NCBI RefSeq assembly: GCF_900156475.1
Contig: NZ_FTNR01000012.1
Span: forward strand, 62,001 to 126,000
Length of the DNA stretch: 64,000 nt
Direction of reading: 5' to 3'
Source: Natronorubrum thiooxidans
GTDB taxonomy: Archaea; Halobacteriota; Halobacteria; Halobacteriales; Natrialbaceae
The notes below the pieces were generated by a model. That model did not search any database and was not told the DNA's origin. It saw only the letters and a list, made by a program, of their open reading frames with translations. Of this stretch, positions 51,583-60,365 are shown piece by piece (position 1 is the first letter of the stretch; each line of letters starts with the position of its first letter). The translations under genes and the position numbers were made by a program.

Positions 51583-52827
51583 ATGAACAACCGCTACGAT
51601 GTGGTCATCGCTGGTGCCGGACCCGCCGGCGGCCAGTGTGCACGCGACCTCGCTGCCCGAGGCTACGACGTCGTGGTCCTCGAGACCGAGTCCGAAGACG
51701 AGTTCCCGCGCCAGAGCAACAAATCGACTGCAGGCACGTTCCCCTCCATGATGGCCTCGTTCGGGGTTCCGGACGACGTCGTGATGCAGTACACCGACAG
51801 CGTCGTCCTCGAGTCGCCGACTGATCACTACGTCCGCGAGCAGCCCGGTGCTGTCCTCGAGTTCGCCGACTTCAAACGGTTCCTCGTCGAGGACAGCCGC
51901 GCGGACGGCGCGGAGTATCGATTCGACGCGCGCGTCACCGCGCCGATCATGGAAAACGGTGAGATCGTCGGCGTCAGATACAACGGCGACGAAGAGGTCT
52001 ACGGCGACATCGTCATCGACGCGACGGGGCCGGCCGCGCCGCTCGCGAAGAAACTCGGCGTCGTCGATCTTAAACGCGAGAACCACGCGATCGGCATCGA
52101 GTACGAGTTCGAAGGGATTGATATCGACCGCCCCGGCTTCGCGGACCTCAACGACGCGATGATGCTTCGACTGGACCACGAGCTCGCTCCCGGCGGTTAC
52201 TCGTGGATCTTCCACACCGGCGAGGACACCGCCAAGGTCGGCCTCTGTTATATCCAAAACGGCGGTCACAAGCAGTACGCACGCGATGACTTTGCGATCG
52301 ACGACTATCTCACCCACTGGCTCGAGACCGATCCGCGCTTTCGGAACGCGACGCCACTCGAGGGGAAACAACACCGCGGCTCGGCCCACATTCAGCTGCC
52401 GGAGAAGATGCACACCGACCGGTTCATGGCCATCGGCGACACCGTCCCGACGGTCGATCCGCTGTGGGGCGAAGGCATCAACAAGTGCATGCAGTCGGGT
52501 CGCGCGGCGGCCGCCACGGCCGACAGTTGTCTCAAACACGGCAACCTCGAGCCGACCGCCGAGAACCTCGAGGTGTACGACACCCTCTGGCATCGCGACG
52601 TCGCGCCGAACCAGCGAAAACGGCTGCTGATGACCCAAATGCTCTATCTCGCGCCGAACGAGCGCTACGACAAACTCATGGCCGACCTCCGTCGGCTCGA
52701 TGACGACACGCTGGCGAGTGCGAACCGTGGGAGCATTCCCGCGATCTTGAGCCTGCTCGAGCCAAGCGATATCCCGATGCTGGCGCAGTTTGCCAAAGAG
52801 CGGTTCAGCCTCGACTGGTTCCGCTGA
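51583..52827 (+). CDS. Geranylgeranyl reductase family protein (FAD-dependent)
   Basis: A 414-residue flavoprotein. The FAD dinucleotide motif is GAGPAGGQCARDLAARGYDVVVLE at the N-terminus, with DATGPAAP in the middle and the second FAD-binding signature GDTVPTVDPLWGEGI. This is the digeranylgeranylglycerophospholipid-reductase group that saturates isoprenoid chains of archaeal lipids. Its exact target (lipid, quinone or other) is not fixed by sequence. The start at 51583 (MNNRYDVVIAGAGPAGG) matches the family; a longer frame from 51556 adds only nine residues. Confidence 0.87.
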   Translation: MNNRYDVVIAGAGPAGGQCARDLAARGYDVVVLETESEDEFPRQSNKSTAGTFPSMMASFGVPDDVVMQYTDSVVLESPTDHYVREQPGAVLEFADFKRFLVEDSRADGAEYRFDARVTAPIMENGEIVGVRYNGDEEVYGDIVIDATGPAAPLAKKLGVVDLKRENHAIGIEYEFEGIDIDRPGFADLNDAMMLRLDHELAPGGYSWIFHTGEDTAKVGLCYIQNGGHKQYARDDFAIDDYLTHWLETDPRFRNATPLEGKQHRGSAHIQLPEKMHTDRFMAIGDTVPTVDPLWGEGINKCMQSGRAAAATADSCLKHGNLEPTAENLEVYDTLWHRDVAPNQRKRLLMTQMLYLAPNERYDKLMADLRRLDDDTLASANRGSIPAILSLLEPSDIPMLAQFAKERFSLDWFR

Positions 52828-52907
52828 GAGCCTCCCACGTGGCGTCGTCGATCGATAACCTGCCATTCGGCAGGAATTTGACACCGCTCGCTGTATGACA
52901 CCGTACG

Positions 52908-53351
52908 ATGTTCGAGACGATTCTGATTCCAACTGACGGGAGCGAACACGCCGAAGATGCCGCCGAGACCGCCATCGAGCTCGCAACCGTCCACGACGCG
53001 ACGGTACACGTCGTCTGTGTCGCCGACACCGGCCCGCTGGGTGACCTCCGGCTCCCGGGCGATGCTGCGAGCGCCGAAGACGCGATGCGCGGCCGGGCTC
53101 AGGAACACGTCGACGCGGTCGTCGGGCGCGCCGAGGCGGCCGGTCTCGACGTGACTGGCACGGTCCTCGAGGGGCCGCCCGAACACGAACTGCTCGAGTA
53201 CGCCGACGACGTCGGGGTCGACCTCGTCGTGATGGCGACTCGCGGCCGGGGCGGCGTCCAGCGGATGGCGCTGGGGAGTGTCACCGACCACATCGTTCGC
53301 TTCGGCGACATCCCCGTATTCGTCGCCAACGCCGACGACGAGTCGGCGTAA
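52908..53351 (+). CDS. Universal stress protein (single UspA domain)
   Basis: 147 residues. It opens with MFETILIPTDGSEHAEDAA and closes with GRGGVQRMALGSVTDHIVRFGDIPVFV, the G-x2-G-x9-GS ATP-binding motif with conserved end. It probably binds ATP and responds to stress. It is transcribed alone, following the reductase gene by about 80 bases, and converges with the membrane protein gene. The usual family features are complete. Confidence 0.92.
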   Translation: MFETILIPTDGSEHAEDAAETAIELATVHDATVHVVCVADTGPLGDLRLPGDAASAEDAMRGRAQEHVDAVVGRAEAAGLDVTGTVLEGPPEHELLEYADDVGVDLVVMATRGRGGVQRMALGSVTDHIVRFGDIPVFVANADDESA

Positions 53352-53352
53352 G

Positions 53353-53760
53353 CTACTGCCGCACGATCCGGTTGATCGCTTCCGTTCGCCGACCGATCGA
53401 CCAGCCCAGCAGCGCGAGGCCGACGTAGATCCCGATCGCGGGCACCACGTATGCCTCGAGGATCGCTTCGGGCGTAAAGCCGAACGCGTCAAGCGCCGCT
53501 CCGAGCAGCAGTGAGACGAGAAAGAGCGCGATACCGATGTCCGCGATCCGCATACTGGGCAGTTCCTGTGGCTCCGATCGGAGCCGCCCGACTATATAAA
53601 AGACGAGCGTGTACGTCGCCCAGCCAGCGACGAGCGCCAGCCCGGTCATGAACACGTCCTCGGGGAAGTATCGCGGGAGAAACGAAAGATGAATCACCAG
53701 CGTCACGAGCAGCGCACTGCCGAAAAGAACGAGCAACAACGGGCGTCGATCTGCACTCAT
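53353..53760 (-). CDS. Four-helix membrane protein of unknown function
   Basis: 135 residues with predicted helices near 7-25, 39-58, 73-93 and 101-122. The linker between helices 2 and 3 is GRLRSEPQELPSMR, and the C-terminus is basic (RRTEAINRIVRQ). No family is recognised. The start at 53760 is an ATG opening MSADRRPLLLVLFGSALLV. It converges with the stress protein gene with a single base between the two stops. Membrane topology is clear; the role is not. Confidence 0.6.
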   Translation of the reverse strand: MSADRRPLLLVLFGSALLVTLVIHLSFLPRYFPEDVFMTGLALVAGWATYTLVFYIVGRLRSEPQELPSMRIADIGIALFLVSLLLGAALDAFGFTPEAILEAYVVPAIGIYVGLALLGWSIGRRTEAINRIVRQ

Positions 53761-53830
53761 TGAGTTTACTGACTGTCTCGGTATCCATTACTATTGTGTC
53801 ATCACTCCGTCTCGAGGCCTCGAGGGGCCG

Positions 53831-54298
53831 TCACTCGAGGACGGTCCCATGCTCGTCGACCTCCCCCTCGACGATCCGTGTCGAGGAGATTCGTTCGCCG
53901 TCGTCGGCGAGGACGTACGGGGCGACGATCCCCGTCAGCGGCTCGAACCCATGCTCGCGCCGGCGGTTATTGATCGCCTCGAGTTCGGGTGCCGTCTCGG
54001 GGGAGACGACCAGCGCGTCGATCGCGGGGTCCTCGGCGGCGATGCCGTGTTCGCTGGTGAGTTCCCGGATCTCGACGTCGCGGTTCCACTCGTCGATGGC
54101 AGCGACCTCCTCGGTCACCGCCTGCACGCGGTCGTCGAAGGCGGGGATCGGCCGCGGTTTCTGGCGCGTTTCGACGGCGAGCTCGTCGCTCGTCAGGGCG
54201 ACGACGACACCGCCCTCGCCGAAACGCAGCGCGTGTTCGAACAGGGTTCGATGCCCGTCGTGGATGGGGCCAAACGTGCCGGCGACTACCACTCGCAT
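53831..54298 (-). CDS. coaD: Phosphopantetheine adenylyltransferase
   Basis: 155 residues, archaeal-type member of the nucleotidyltransferase superfamily. The HxGH signature is in GTFGPIHDGH (residues 7-16) and the ISSTRI motif is near residue 137. It transfers AMP from ATP to 4'-phosphopantetheine to make dephospho-CoA in coenzyme A synthesis. It begins MRVVVAGTFGPI, as is typical for archaeal members. It is on the same strand as the isochorismatase gene, with a gap of about 50 bases. Confidence 0.9.
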   Translation of the reverse strand: MRVVVAGTFGPIHDGHRTLFEHALRFGEGGVVVALTSDELAVETRQKPRPIPAFDDRVQAVTEEVAAIDEWNRDVEIRELTSEHGIAAEDPAIDALVVSPETAPELEAINNRRREHGFEPLTGIVAPYVLADDGERISSTRIVEGEVDEHGTVLE

Positions 54299-54346
54299 GA
54301 CTCACTCGAGGACGGGACCGTCCATAACGGTGTTCCCGCTCGGCCG

Positions 54347-54931
54347 TCACTCGAGTAACTCGGCCGTCGTCGCGATCGTCGCGAACTCGCCCTCGAGGTG
54401 GGCCAGTGCGGTCCGGTGGACCGTCTCCGCGTCGAAGCGCTCGCCGTCGAAGCTGCGGTCGAACGTCGCGGTCGCGTCGGCGACGACCGTCACGTCGAAA
54501 CCGCGGTTTTCGGCCATACGCGCCGTCGTCGAGACGCAGTGGTCCGTCGTCAGCCCGGCAAGCACCAGGTGCCCGAGGCCGCGCTCGCAGAGCCAGTCCT
54601 CGAGTCCCGTGTCGATGAACGCGCCGTTGACCGATTTGACGACCGTCGCTTCGTCCTCGAGCGGGGCCGTCTCGGGTTTGAACGCGAACCCGGGTTCGTC
54701 GCTGCGCAACGGCGAGTCCGGTTCGGTCGAGTCATGACGGACGTGGACGATCGGCCGACTCGTCTCGCGCCAGCGCTCGAGCAGGCACGCGGCGTTCGCT
54801 TCGGCGTCGGGGTTGTTCCGCGTCCCCCAGCCATCGGCGTCGAACCCCGTCTGGAAGTCGATCAGGACGAGGACGGCGTCCTCGAGCGGGGCATCGCCAG
54901 ACGTGTTAGAACCGGCTACGGCGTCGGTCAT
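54347..54931 (-). CDS. Isochorismatase/nicotinamidase-family hydrolase
   Basis: A 194-residue cysteine hydrolase. The triad is Asp in VLIDFQ, Lys in VVKSVNGAF and Cys in [12 protein letters not shown]. Such enzymes cleave amide or vinyl-ether bonds (nicotinamide, isochorismate, N-carbamoyl compounds); the pocket residues do not fix the substrate. The ATG at 54931 overlaps the stop of the upstream YcgG-family gene by four bases, which supports this start over one 17 residues upstream and implies coupled translation of the two. Confidence 0.9.
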   Translation of the reverse strand: MTDAVAGSNTSGDAPLEDAVLVLIDFQTGFDADGWGTRNNPDAEANAACLLERWRETSRPIVHVRHDSTEPDSPLRSDEPGFAFKPETAPLEDEATVVKSVNGAFIDTGLEDWLCERGLGHLVLAGLTTDHCVSTTARMAENRGFDVTVVADATATFDRSFDGERFDAETVHRTALAHLEGEFATIATTAELLE

Positions 54932-55725
54932 GGGAGTCGCGCGGCGGGTTTCGGGTGCTCTCGCGTGACTGTCATCGGACACTCACTGAGGGCCTGTGCG
55001 TCGTCCGACGAGAGCATATACTGGTGCCACTCCCGGTCGCCCTCGACGCCCCAGTCACCGATATCGGCGTGTGGACAGACGCCATCGTACTCCTCGATTC
55101 GGTCCTGAATGACGTTGCGAGCGGTCTGACCGGCGTCGGTGTCGGCCGTCACGCCGAGGTTCTCGAACAGCGCTCTGGGCTGGAACGTGATCTCGAGACC
55201 GATGGGACAGTAGCGGCTCTTTCGCCGGTCGTAAAACGGCGCTCGGCAGGTCGGGAACATGGGCTCACCGCCGAGGCTGAACTCCCAGTGGGGGTCGTCG
55301 GGATCGGTCGGAATGTCCTCGGGCCACGGCTTGGGGTCGTGCAGGTGCAGCGTCTGGAGAATGTGCCACAGCGTCTCGTGGTACGCCCGCTCCGAGAGCG
55401 GTGCTTCTGGCGGCTTGAAGAACGTGACGAGTGAGGCTCGCTCGGAGTGATTCTGGTAGACATCGAGATACTCGAGGATCCGATCCCGCAGCGTCAACAG
55501 CGCGTCGGCGTCGCTCATCGAGGGCACGGCGGTGTACAGCGGCTCACCCTGCTGGACCGACTCGACGCCGAAGTAACACGGAAACGGGCTCTCGTTTCGT
55601 TCGCCGAGCAGCCCTTCTTGAAACGACGCCCAGTGATCGGTGACCCACTCCGGAGTGTCGCCGTCGCGGACCCGCTGGTCGAGCGTCTCTTGATCCATCA
55701 GCGATTGGACTCCCGGCTCGTTCAT
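54928..55725 (-). CDS. YqcI/YcgG family protein (possible heme-dependent N-oxygenase)
   Basis: A 265-residue protein whose middle, [22 protein letters not shown], and the earlier [17 protein letters not shown] place it in the YqcI/YcgG family. Some characterised members of that family, such as the guanitoxin enzyme GntA, are heme-dependent N-hydroxylases. Candidate heme ligands include the Cys/His of FPCYFG or [15 protein letters not shown], but none can be fixed by eye. The overlap with the isochorismatase gene suggests sequential steps in one small-molecule pathway. The product is unknown. Confidence 0.72.
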   Translation of the reverse strand: MNEPGVQSLMDQETLDQRVRDGDTPEWVTDHWASFQEGLLGERNESPFPCYFGVESVQQGEPLYTAVPSMSDADALLTLRDRILEYLDVYQNHSERASLVTFFKPPEAPLSERAYHETLWHILQTLHLHDPKPWPEDIPTDPDDPHWEFSLGGEPMFPTCRAPFYDRRKSRYCPIGLEITFQPRALFENLGVTADTDAGQTARNVIQDRIEEYDGVCPHADIGDWGVEGDREWHQYMLSSDDAQALSECPMTVTREHPKPAARLP

Positions 55726-55813
55726 GTTGTGACTCTTCGCGCTCGCAGGAATGTATGTTTAGGTTCGTCTCCCTAATTGGTCCACCGAACATATCCGGAT
55801 GCGCGCCGGCAGT

Positions 55814-56278
55814 TTACACTCGTTCAACAGCGGCCCCGGGTCGGACGACGCCACCCTCGAGGATCCGCGCTCGGAGTCCACCGCGATGGACGAGCGCCTC
55901 ACGAACACCCTGTCGCTCGAGGTGGGCCTCGAGATACGAACACGGCTCACAGAGTTCGGTCCCTTCACAGACGAGTTCGCCGACCCGGAACCGCTCGCCG
56001 ACGAGGTGGTTCAGTGCGATCCCCTCGGTCGTAAGGTTTCGGCGGTGGACGCCCGACTCGAGGCCGATGTCGTAGTCGCGCTCGACCGCCACGAGCGCCT
56101 CGCGTTCGATCAGCGTGAGGTCGCTGCCCGCCCGGTCGGCGAACGTTCCCTCGGTGTCGAAGTAGCGGTCGCCCTCGAGGCCGCGGCCGGCGACCGCGCG
56201 CACTGACTCACGAGGTTCCATCGGCGCGCCCTGTTCGGCGGCGACGTGGATCGCATGGATGGTTCCAGTCGACGTCAT
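55814..56278 (-). CDS. MOSC-domain protein
   Basis: A 154-residue beta-barrel MOSC-domain protein, related to the C-terminus of molybdenum cofactor sulfurases. Core segments are GRGLEGDRYFDTEGTF, DLTLIEREALVAVERDYDI, RRNLTTEGI and the Cys-bearing TELCEPCSYLE, which may carry sulfur or interact with a metallo-sulfur centre. ATG at 56278 gives MTSTGTIHAIHVAAEQG. The partner enzyme is not nearby, although the window has a molybdoenzyme at 45373. Confidence 0.85.
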   Translation of the reverse strand: MTSTGTIHAIHVAAEQGAPMEPRESVRAVAGRGLEGDRYFDTEGTFADRAGSDLTLIEREALVAVERDYDIGLESGVHRRNLTTEGIALNHLVGERFRVGELVCEGTELCEPCSYLEAHLERQGVREALVHRGGLRARILEGGVVRPGAAVERV

Positions 56279-56324
56279 TGCTCGAGCAGATGAGCCCACG
56301 CGGGGTATATCGATCGTTCGCCGC

Positions 56325-57017
56325 CTAGGACCAGCGACGATTCCTCGAGGACGTGATATCGACGCCACGGCTGTAGTAACAGATCGGGGAGTCCGTGGGT
56401 GGCTCGAAGCCGTTGGCCTCGAAGAGGGTGTTCGTCTCGATCTCGACCGACACCTCCCGGAGCGACCACGGTTCGTGGTCGATATTGGCGTAGCGGATCG
56501 CACCGTCGCGCCCCGTCGTGTAGTAGCGATAGCGCTCGGTGAGAAACGCCGCGAGCGAGCCAGAGTCCGGAACGAACGCCTCGCCGACTGGTGTGTACGT
56601 CCCCGAAAACGTCGCGGGGAATGCACCTGGATGGCGACGCTCGCTTTCGAACGCGATCGCGCCGTCGGCTGCGGTCAGGTCGATGGCGGCGGCGTAGTAC
56701 GGCAGGTGGTGGAAGAGACGCGCACCGAGGACGCCGAGAACCCCCTCGGCGTCGAGACTAAAGAAGTAGATGCCGGGCTCGCCGTCGCATGTGACGTACG
56801 TTCGAAGGTTGAATTCGGGTAACTCGAACCCGACGCCGCCGGGGACCCCGCGCGGGCGGACGTCGACGTTCAGGTACGGCACGACCGAGAGCCAGGCCCG
56901 ATCGTCGTATGTATCGACGCTGAGACCGTCGGGAAGTCGTGTCGCGACGATATCTGGATCGACCGGCCAGTTGGCAAACAATAGGTGTCGCCACCCCATC
57001 GCGATCGGAAGCACCAT
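56325..57017 (-). CDS. DUF2071 (YqjF-type) protein
   Basis: A 230-residue protein starting MVLPIAMGWRHLLFANWPVD. It has PDGLSVDTYDDRAWLSVVPY followed by VRPRGVP, GIYFFSLDAEGVLGVLGARLFHHLPYYAA, and AAFLTERYRYYT. These fit the DUF2071/YqjF family, small proteins without an established reaction. It lies upstream of the decayed SDR repeats on the minus strand. The ATG at 57017 is the only reasonable start. No membrane segment is visible. Confidence 0.82.
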   Translation of the reverse strand: MVLPIAMGWRHLLFANWPVDPDIVATRLPDGLSVDTYDDRAWLSVVPYLNVDVRPRGVPGGVGFELPEFNLRTYVTCDGEPGIYFFSLDAEGVLGVLGARLFHHLPYYAAAIDLTAADGAIAFESERRHPGAFPATFSGTYTPVGEAFVPDSGSLAAFLTERYRYYTTGRDGAIRYANIDHEPWSLREVSVEIETNTLFEANGFEPPTDSPICYYSRGVDITSSRNRRWS

Positions 57018-57074
57018 ACACGATGGTGGGCGCGATGCGGTTTTAACCCGCTGCCAAACGGCGGTTTTCGCCGT

Positions 57075-57152
57075 ACACTGGTTCGGGCACCCAGCCGCCG
57101 ATTCGATCGCTTACACCGTCTCGGGCACCCAGCCGCCGTCGACTTCGAGGTT
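57075..57152 (-). pseudogene. Two decayed copies of the SDR gene 3' end
   Basis: On the minus strand, 57106-57152 encodes NLEVDGGWVPETV then a stop, with 43 of 47 bases identical to the live SDR end at 57258-57304. The segment 57075-57105 keeps GGWVPEPV in the same style, sharing an 18-base identical block (57083-57100 versus 57121-57138). The remnants are 38 and 152 bases from their neighbours. They imply loss or recombination of one or two additional SDR paralogues. Confidence 0.75.
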
Positions 57153-57224
57153 CTACGCCCACCTTTTTACTTCGTCGGGGACTCTCGCTGCGCTCGAGCC
57201 CCACTCCTCGCAACAATCTGGACC

Positions 57225-57253
57225 AAAAACATCCCGCGGCGCAGGCGCCGCGG
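57225..57253 (-). terminator. Hairpin terminator after the SDR gene
   Basis: CCGCGGCG (57234-57241) and CGCCGCGG (57246-57253) form a perfect 8-bp G+C-rich stem with a 4-base loop. On the minus strand a T-run follows (A-run at 57225-57229), so the structure looks like an intrinsic terminator about 10 bases beyond the SDR stop codon. Confidence 0.6.
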
Positions 57254-57262
57254 TCCAATCGC

Positions 57263-58003
57263 TTACACCGTCTCAGGTAACCAGCCGCCGTCGACTTCGA
57301 CGTTTTCGCCGCTGATATACCCACTATCCGGATCGAGGAAAAAATACAGCGGGGCGATCAGATCCTCGAAGCTCGCAGGTCGACCTCGAGGAAGATCTGC
57401 GGGAAACTCGTCGGAGTTTTCGACGACGTACGGCGAGATGGCGTTGACCGTGACCCCGTCGTCCTGTGTGTCGGCTGCGAGCATCCGCGTAAACATCAAC
57501 ACGCCTGCCTTCGCGACGAAATAGGGGAAGTTCGTCGGGCTGACAAGGCCCTGCTCGCTCGAGGCGTAGCCGATGTTGACGATCCGGCCGTACGACTCCT
57601 CTCGCATCGCCGGCAGCGCGCGTTTCGAACAGAGATAGGTGCCGTTGAGGTTGGTCTCGATCACCCGGTTCCAGGTGTCGAACTCGAGGTCGGCCCAGTG
57701 GCTGGGCGCGAAATCGCCGACGTTGTTGACAAGTACGTCGACGCTCCCGAGTTCCGACTCGACGGCCGAAAAGAGGGCATCGACGCTTTCGGGGTCGGTG
57801 ACATCGCCCTGAACCGTCATCGAGTCGCTCGCGCCACGTGCTGTTGCTTCTGTGGCTACCTCGCTGGCTGCGTCCGCACTCGAGTGGTAGTGTACGGCCG
57901 TCTTCGCGCCGCAGTCGGCTGTCGAAAGCAGGAGTTCGCGGCCGACGCCTTTCGCACTGCCCGTCATGAGCACCGTCTGTCCCTCGAGGTCGGGTCCGTC
58001 CAT
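57263..58003 (-). CDS. Short-chain dehydrogenase/reductase (3-oxoacyl-ACP reductase-like)
   Basis: A 246-residue classical SDR. Nucleotide motif GSAKGVG, NNVG in VLVNNVG, catalytic Ser in NIGYASS and Tyr-x3-Lys in YFVAKAG, and C-terminal YISGENVEVDGG (typical of the FabG class). The reaction is reduction of a carbonyl on an unknown substrate. The start MDGPDLEGQTVLMTGSAKG at 58003 is standard. A close relative's 3' end is duplicated just downstream, so the locus has seen SDR amplification. Confidence 0.9.
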   Translation of the reverse strand: MDGPDLEGQTVLMTGSAKGVGRELLLSTADCGAKTAVHYHSSADAASEVATEATARGASDSMTVQGDVTDPESVDALFSAVESELGSVDVLVNNVGDFAPSHWADLEFDTWNRVIETNLNGTYLCSKRALPAMREESYGRIVNIGYASSEQGLVSPTNFPYFVAKAGVLMFTRMLAADTQDDGVTVNAISPYVVENSDEFPADLPRGRPASFEDLIAPLYFFLDPDSGYISGENVEVDGGWLPETV

Positions 58004-58099
58004 ACACGATGGTCGGCGACTAGGTGGAAAAATCACTCGGGCGTCGCGCTCGAGTCGATCGATTATCGACCAGACACTGCGTTGACAGTACGTCGAGAG

Positions 58100-58108
58100 T
58101 TTAAATAG
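58100..58108 (+). promoter_or_regulatory. TATA box of the first tandem UspA gene
   Basis: TTTAAATAG sits about 26 bases before the ATG at 58130, with no room for a leader. The second gene has GAATACTTAA at 58671-58680 in a comparable position before its ATG at 58707, so each paralogue has its own promoter. Confidence 0.6.
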
Positions 58109-58129
58109 GAAGCGAAATATAGTCGGTCC

Positions 58130-58585
58130 ATGACGCTCGATACTGTGCTTCTCGCTGTCGGCCCCGGTGATGCTGATCGACTCGACGAACTGGCCGAGGC
58201 TGTCGTCGAGGTCGCGAACCCGGCCGATGCGACCGTCTCGCTTGCACACGTCTTTACGAGTAGCGAGTACGACGAGGTGGTCGCCCGTCTCGATTTCGAC
58301 GCCGGCGACGACGAGATCGATCCAGACGAGGTCGCAACGCGACATTCGACGATCCGCGATCTCGCCGCGATACTCGAGGAGCACGACGTTGACTACGAAA
58401 TCAGTGGGGCGATCGGCGAACACGGGCCGACGATCGTCGACCTCGCGAGGAGCACCGATGCCGACCGGGTCGTCGTCGGTGGCCGTCGGCGGTCGCCGAC
58501 CGGCAAGGCGGTTTTCGGCTCGACGGCACAGGAAGTCCTGCTTTCGTCGCCGTGTCCGGTGACGTTCGTCCGAAACGACGAGTAG
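58130..58585 (+). CDS. UspA-like stress protein, tandem paralogue 1
   Basis: 151 residues, opening MTLDTVLLAVGPGDADRLDEL and closing VVVGGRRRSPTGKAVFGSTAQEVLLSSPCPVTFVRNDE. This keeps the G-x-x-x-S motif but with GRRRSPTGKA rather than the usual GxxGxS. The loop IDPDEVATRHSTIRDLAAIL lies mid-protein. The first strand reads VGPGD instead of the usual VDGS, so ATP binding may be altered. A close homologue follows. Both genes have their own TATA boxes and begin without leaders. Confidence 0.85.
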   Translation: MTLDTVLLAVGPGDADRLDELAEAVVEVANPADATVSLAHVFTSSEYDEVVARLDFDAGDDEIDPDEVATRHSTIRDLAAILEEHDVDYEISGAIGEHGPTIVDLARSTDADRVVVGGRRRSPTGKAVFGSTAQEVLLSSPCPVTFVRNDE

Positions 58586-58706
58586 CTCCCACACGGACCC
58601 GCGTGTCGGCCCGTATTCGGGACGATTCCATATAGCCGACGGGGCTATCGCCGCAATACTGTGTCGACGAGAATACTTAAGCAGGTGGCACTACCACTGT
58701 GCTGAT

Positions 58707-59171
58707 ATGGCGATCGATACGATACTGCTTGCAGTCGGACCAATGGACACTGTACGCGCCGAGGAACTCGCCGACACCGTCCTCGAGATTGCGGACCCCC
58801 TCGATGCGAAGGTCGTGATCGGCCATGCCTTCACGGAAGACGAGTACGAAGACATCCACGACGACCTCGGCTTCGATGCCCGTGTCGACGACGTCGACCC
58901 TGACGAGGTCGCCGCCAAACGCGCACCGGTCGGCGACCTCGAGGAAATCTTCGCCGATGCCGGCGTCGACTACGAGGTACGGGGGGCACTCGGCGAGGTC
59001 AGCAGCAAGGTCGTCGATATGGCGATCGATGTCGATGCCGACCGGATGGTCGTCGGCGGCCGACGGCGCTCGCCCGCAGAAAAGGCCGTCCTCGGCTCCG
59101 TCTCTCAGGAGATCATCCTGCAGGCTCCGTGTCCGGTCACGTACTTCCGTGACCTCGACGTCATGGAGTAA
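58707..59171 (+). CDS. UspA-like stress protein, tandem paralogue 2
   Basis: 154 residues, clearly related to the preceding gene (MAIDTILLAVGPMDTVRAEEL; VDPDEVAAKRAPVGDLEEIF; VVGGRRRSPAEKAVLGSVSQEIILQAPCPVTYF). They are tandem duplicates that have diverged. The shared GGRRRSP nucleotide loop and VGP start suggest both belong to a variant UspA subfamily. The duplication is old enough that DNA identity is not obvious. Confidence 0.85.
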   Translation: MAIDTILLAVGPMDTVRAEELADTVLEIADPLDAKVVIGHAFTEDEYEDIHDDLGFDARVDDVDPDEVAAKRAPVGDLEEIFADAGVDYEVRGALGEVSSKVVDMAIDVDADRMVVGGRRRSPAEKAVLGSVSQEIILQAPCPVTYFRDLDVME

Positions 59172-59309
59172 GCCGCTGAACGGCGGCGGTTTTGGACTAC
59201 TTCGATCGGGATGGGAGCGGCGCATCAGGATCGGTGATCTATTGGAATGAGTACTCGTTGTCGAGTACGATCTGTGTAGTTAAGTACGGTGACGGTCGTC
59301 TGTAGGACA

Positions 59310-60281
59310 ATGGACTACTATGCGGGCGTCGATCTCGGTGCGACGAACGTCCGGGCCGCCGTCGCGACGGACGACGGGACGACAATCGGCACTGACCGTC
59401 GATCCACACCGCGGGGCCCGACAGGAATCGACGTCACCGAGGGCGTGCTTCGGACGGTTCGGAAGGCCTGTGGCGATGCTGGTATCGCTCCCGAGCAAGT
59501 GGTCGCGGCTGGAATCGGCTCGATCGGCCCGTTCGACCTCGCGGAAGGAACGGTGATCGATCCCGCGAACCTGCCGGACTCGATCGACCGCATCCCGCTG
59601 ACGGGGCCGATCGAGAAACTGATCGACAGCGACAAGATCTATTTGCACAACGACACCACGGCCGGCGTTATCGGCGAACGGTTTCACGCCGACCGCAACC
59701 CCGACGACATGGTCTACATTACGATTTCCTCGGGGATCGGCGCTGGCGTCTGTTGTGACGGTGCGGTGATGGACGGCTGGGACGGCAACGCTGGCGAGGT
59801 CGGCCACTACGTTGTCGACCCGCGCGGGCGACTAACCTGTGGCTGTGGTCACGACGGCCACTGGGAGGCCTACTGTTCGGGTAACGCGATCCCGGACTAC
59901 ACCCGACTACTCGCCGAGGACGATCCAACGATCACGACCGACATTCCCCTCGAGAGCCCCGATTTCACGGCCAAAGACGTCTTCGAGTTCGCCGGCGAGG
60001 ACGAACTGGCCGACTACGTCATCGACCAGCTTGCCCACTGGAACGCGATCGGCGTGACGAACGTGATCCACTCCTTTGCGCCGATCGTGGTCTCTTTTGG
60101 CGGGGCCGTTGCCCTGCACAACGAGGAACTGGTCGTCGACGCCATCCGCGAGCGCGTCTCGGAGATGGTGATGACCAACGTCCCCGAGATCCGCGTCACC
60201 GACCTCGGCGACGACGTCGTCCTCGAGGGAGCCATCGCCAGCGCCCTGACCGGCGGTACGGGCGATCGCAAGCGACTGTAA
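59310..60281 (+). CDS. ROK family kinase (glucokinase type)
   Basis: A 323-residue ATP-dependent sugar kinase. N-terminal GVDLGATNVRAAV binds phosphate, with the catalytic Asp in LHNDTTAGV and ISSGIGAGV. The ROK zinc site is present as GEVGHYVVD plus CGCGHDGHWE. Its fourth zinc ligand is His in place of the usual Cys, which I believe is common in archaeal versions. It probably phosphorylates glucose or a related sugar. The ATG at 59310 gives MDYYAGVDLG; an upstream GTG adds seven residues. Confidence 0.88.
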   Translation: MDYYAGVDLGATNVRAAVATDDGTTIGTDRRSTPRGPTGIDVTEGVLRTVRKACGDAGIAPEQVVAAGIGSIGPFDLAEGTVIDPANLPDSIDRIPLTGPIEKLIDSDKIYLHNDTTAGVIGERFHADRNPDDMVYITISSGIGAGVCCDGAVMDGWDGNAGEVGHYVVDPRGRLTCGCGHDGHWEAYCSGNAIPDYTRLLAEDDPTITTDIPLESPDFTAKDVFEFAGEDELADYVIDQLAHWNAIGVTNVIHSFAPIVVSFGGAVALHNEELVVDAIRERVSEMVMTNVPEIRVTDLGDDVVLEGAIASALTGGTGDRKRL

Positions 60282-60365
60282 TTCCGACGCCGTCGTCGCC
60301 ACGCCGTCGTGTCACTGCGTGCTACCGACCACACGTTATTTGACTGGTCGGACGCTGGGTTCCGT

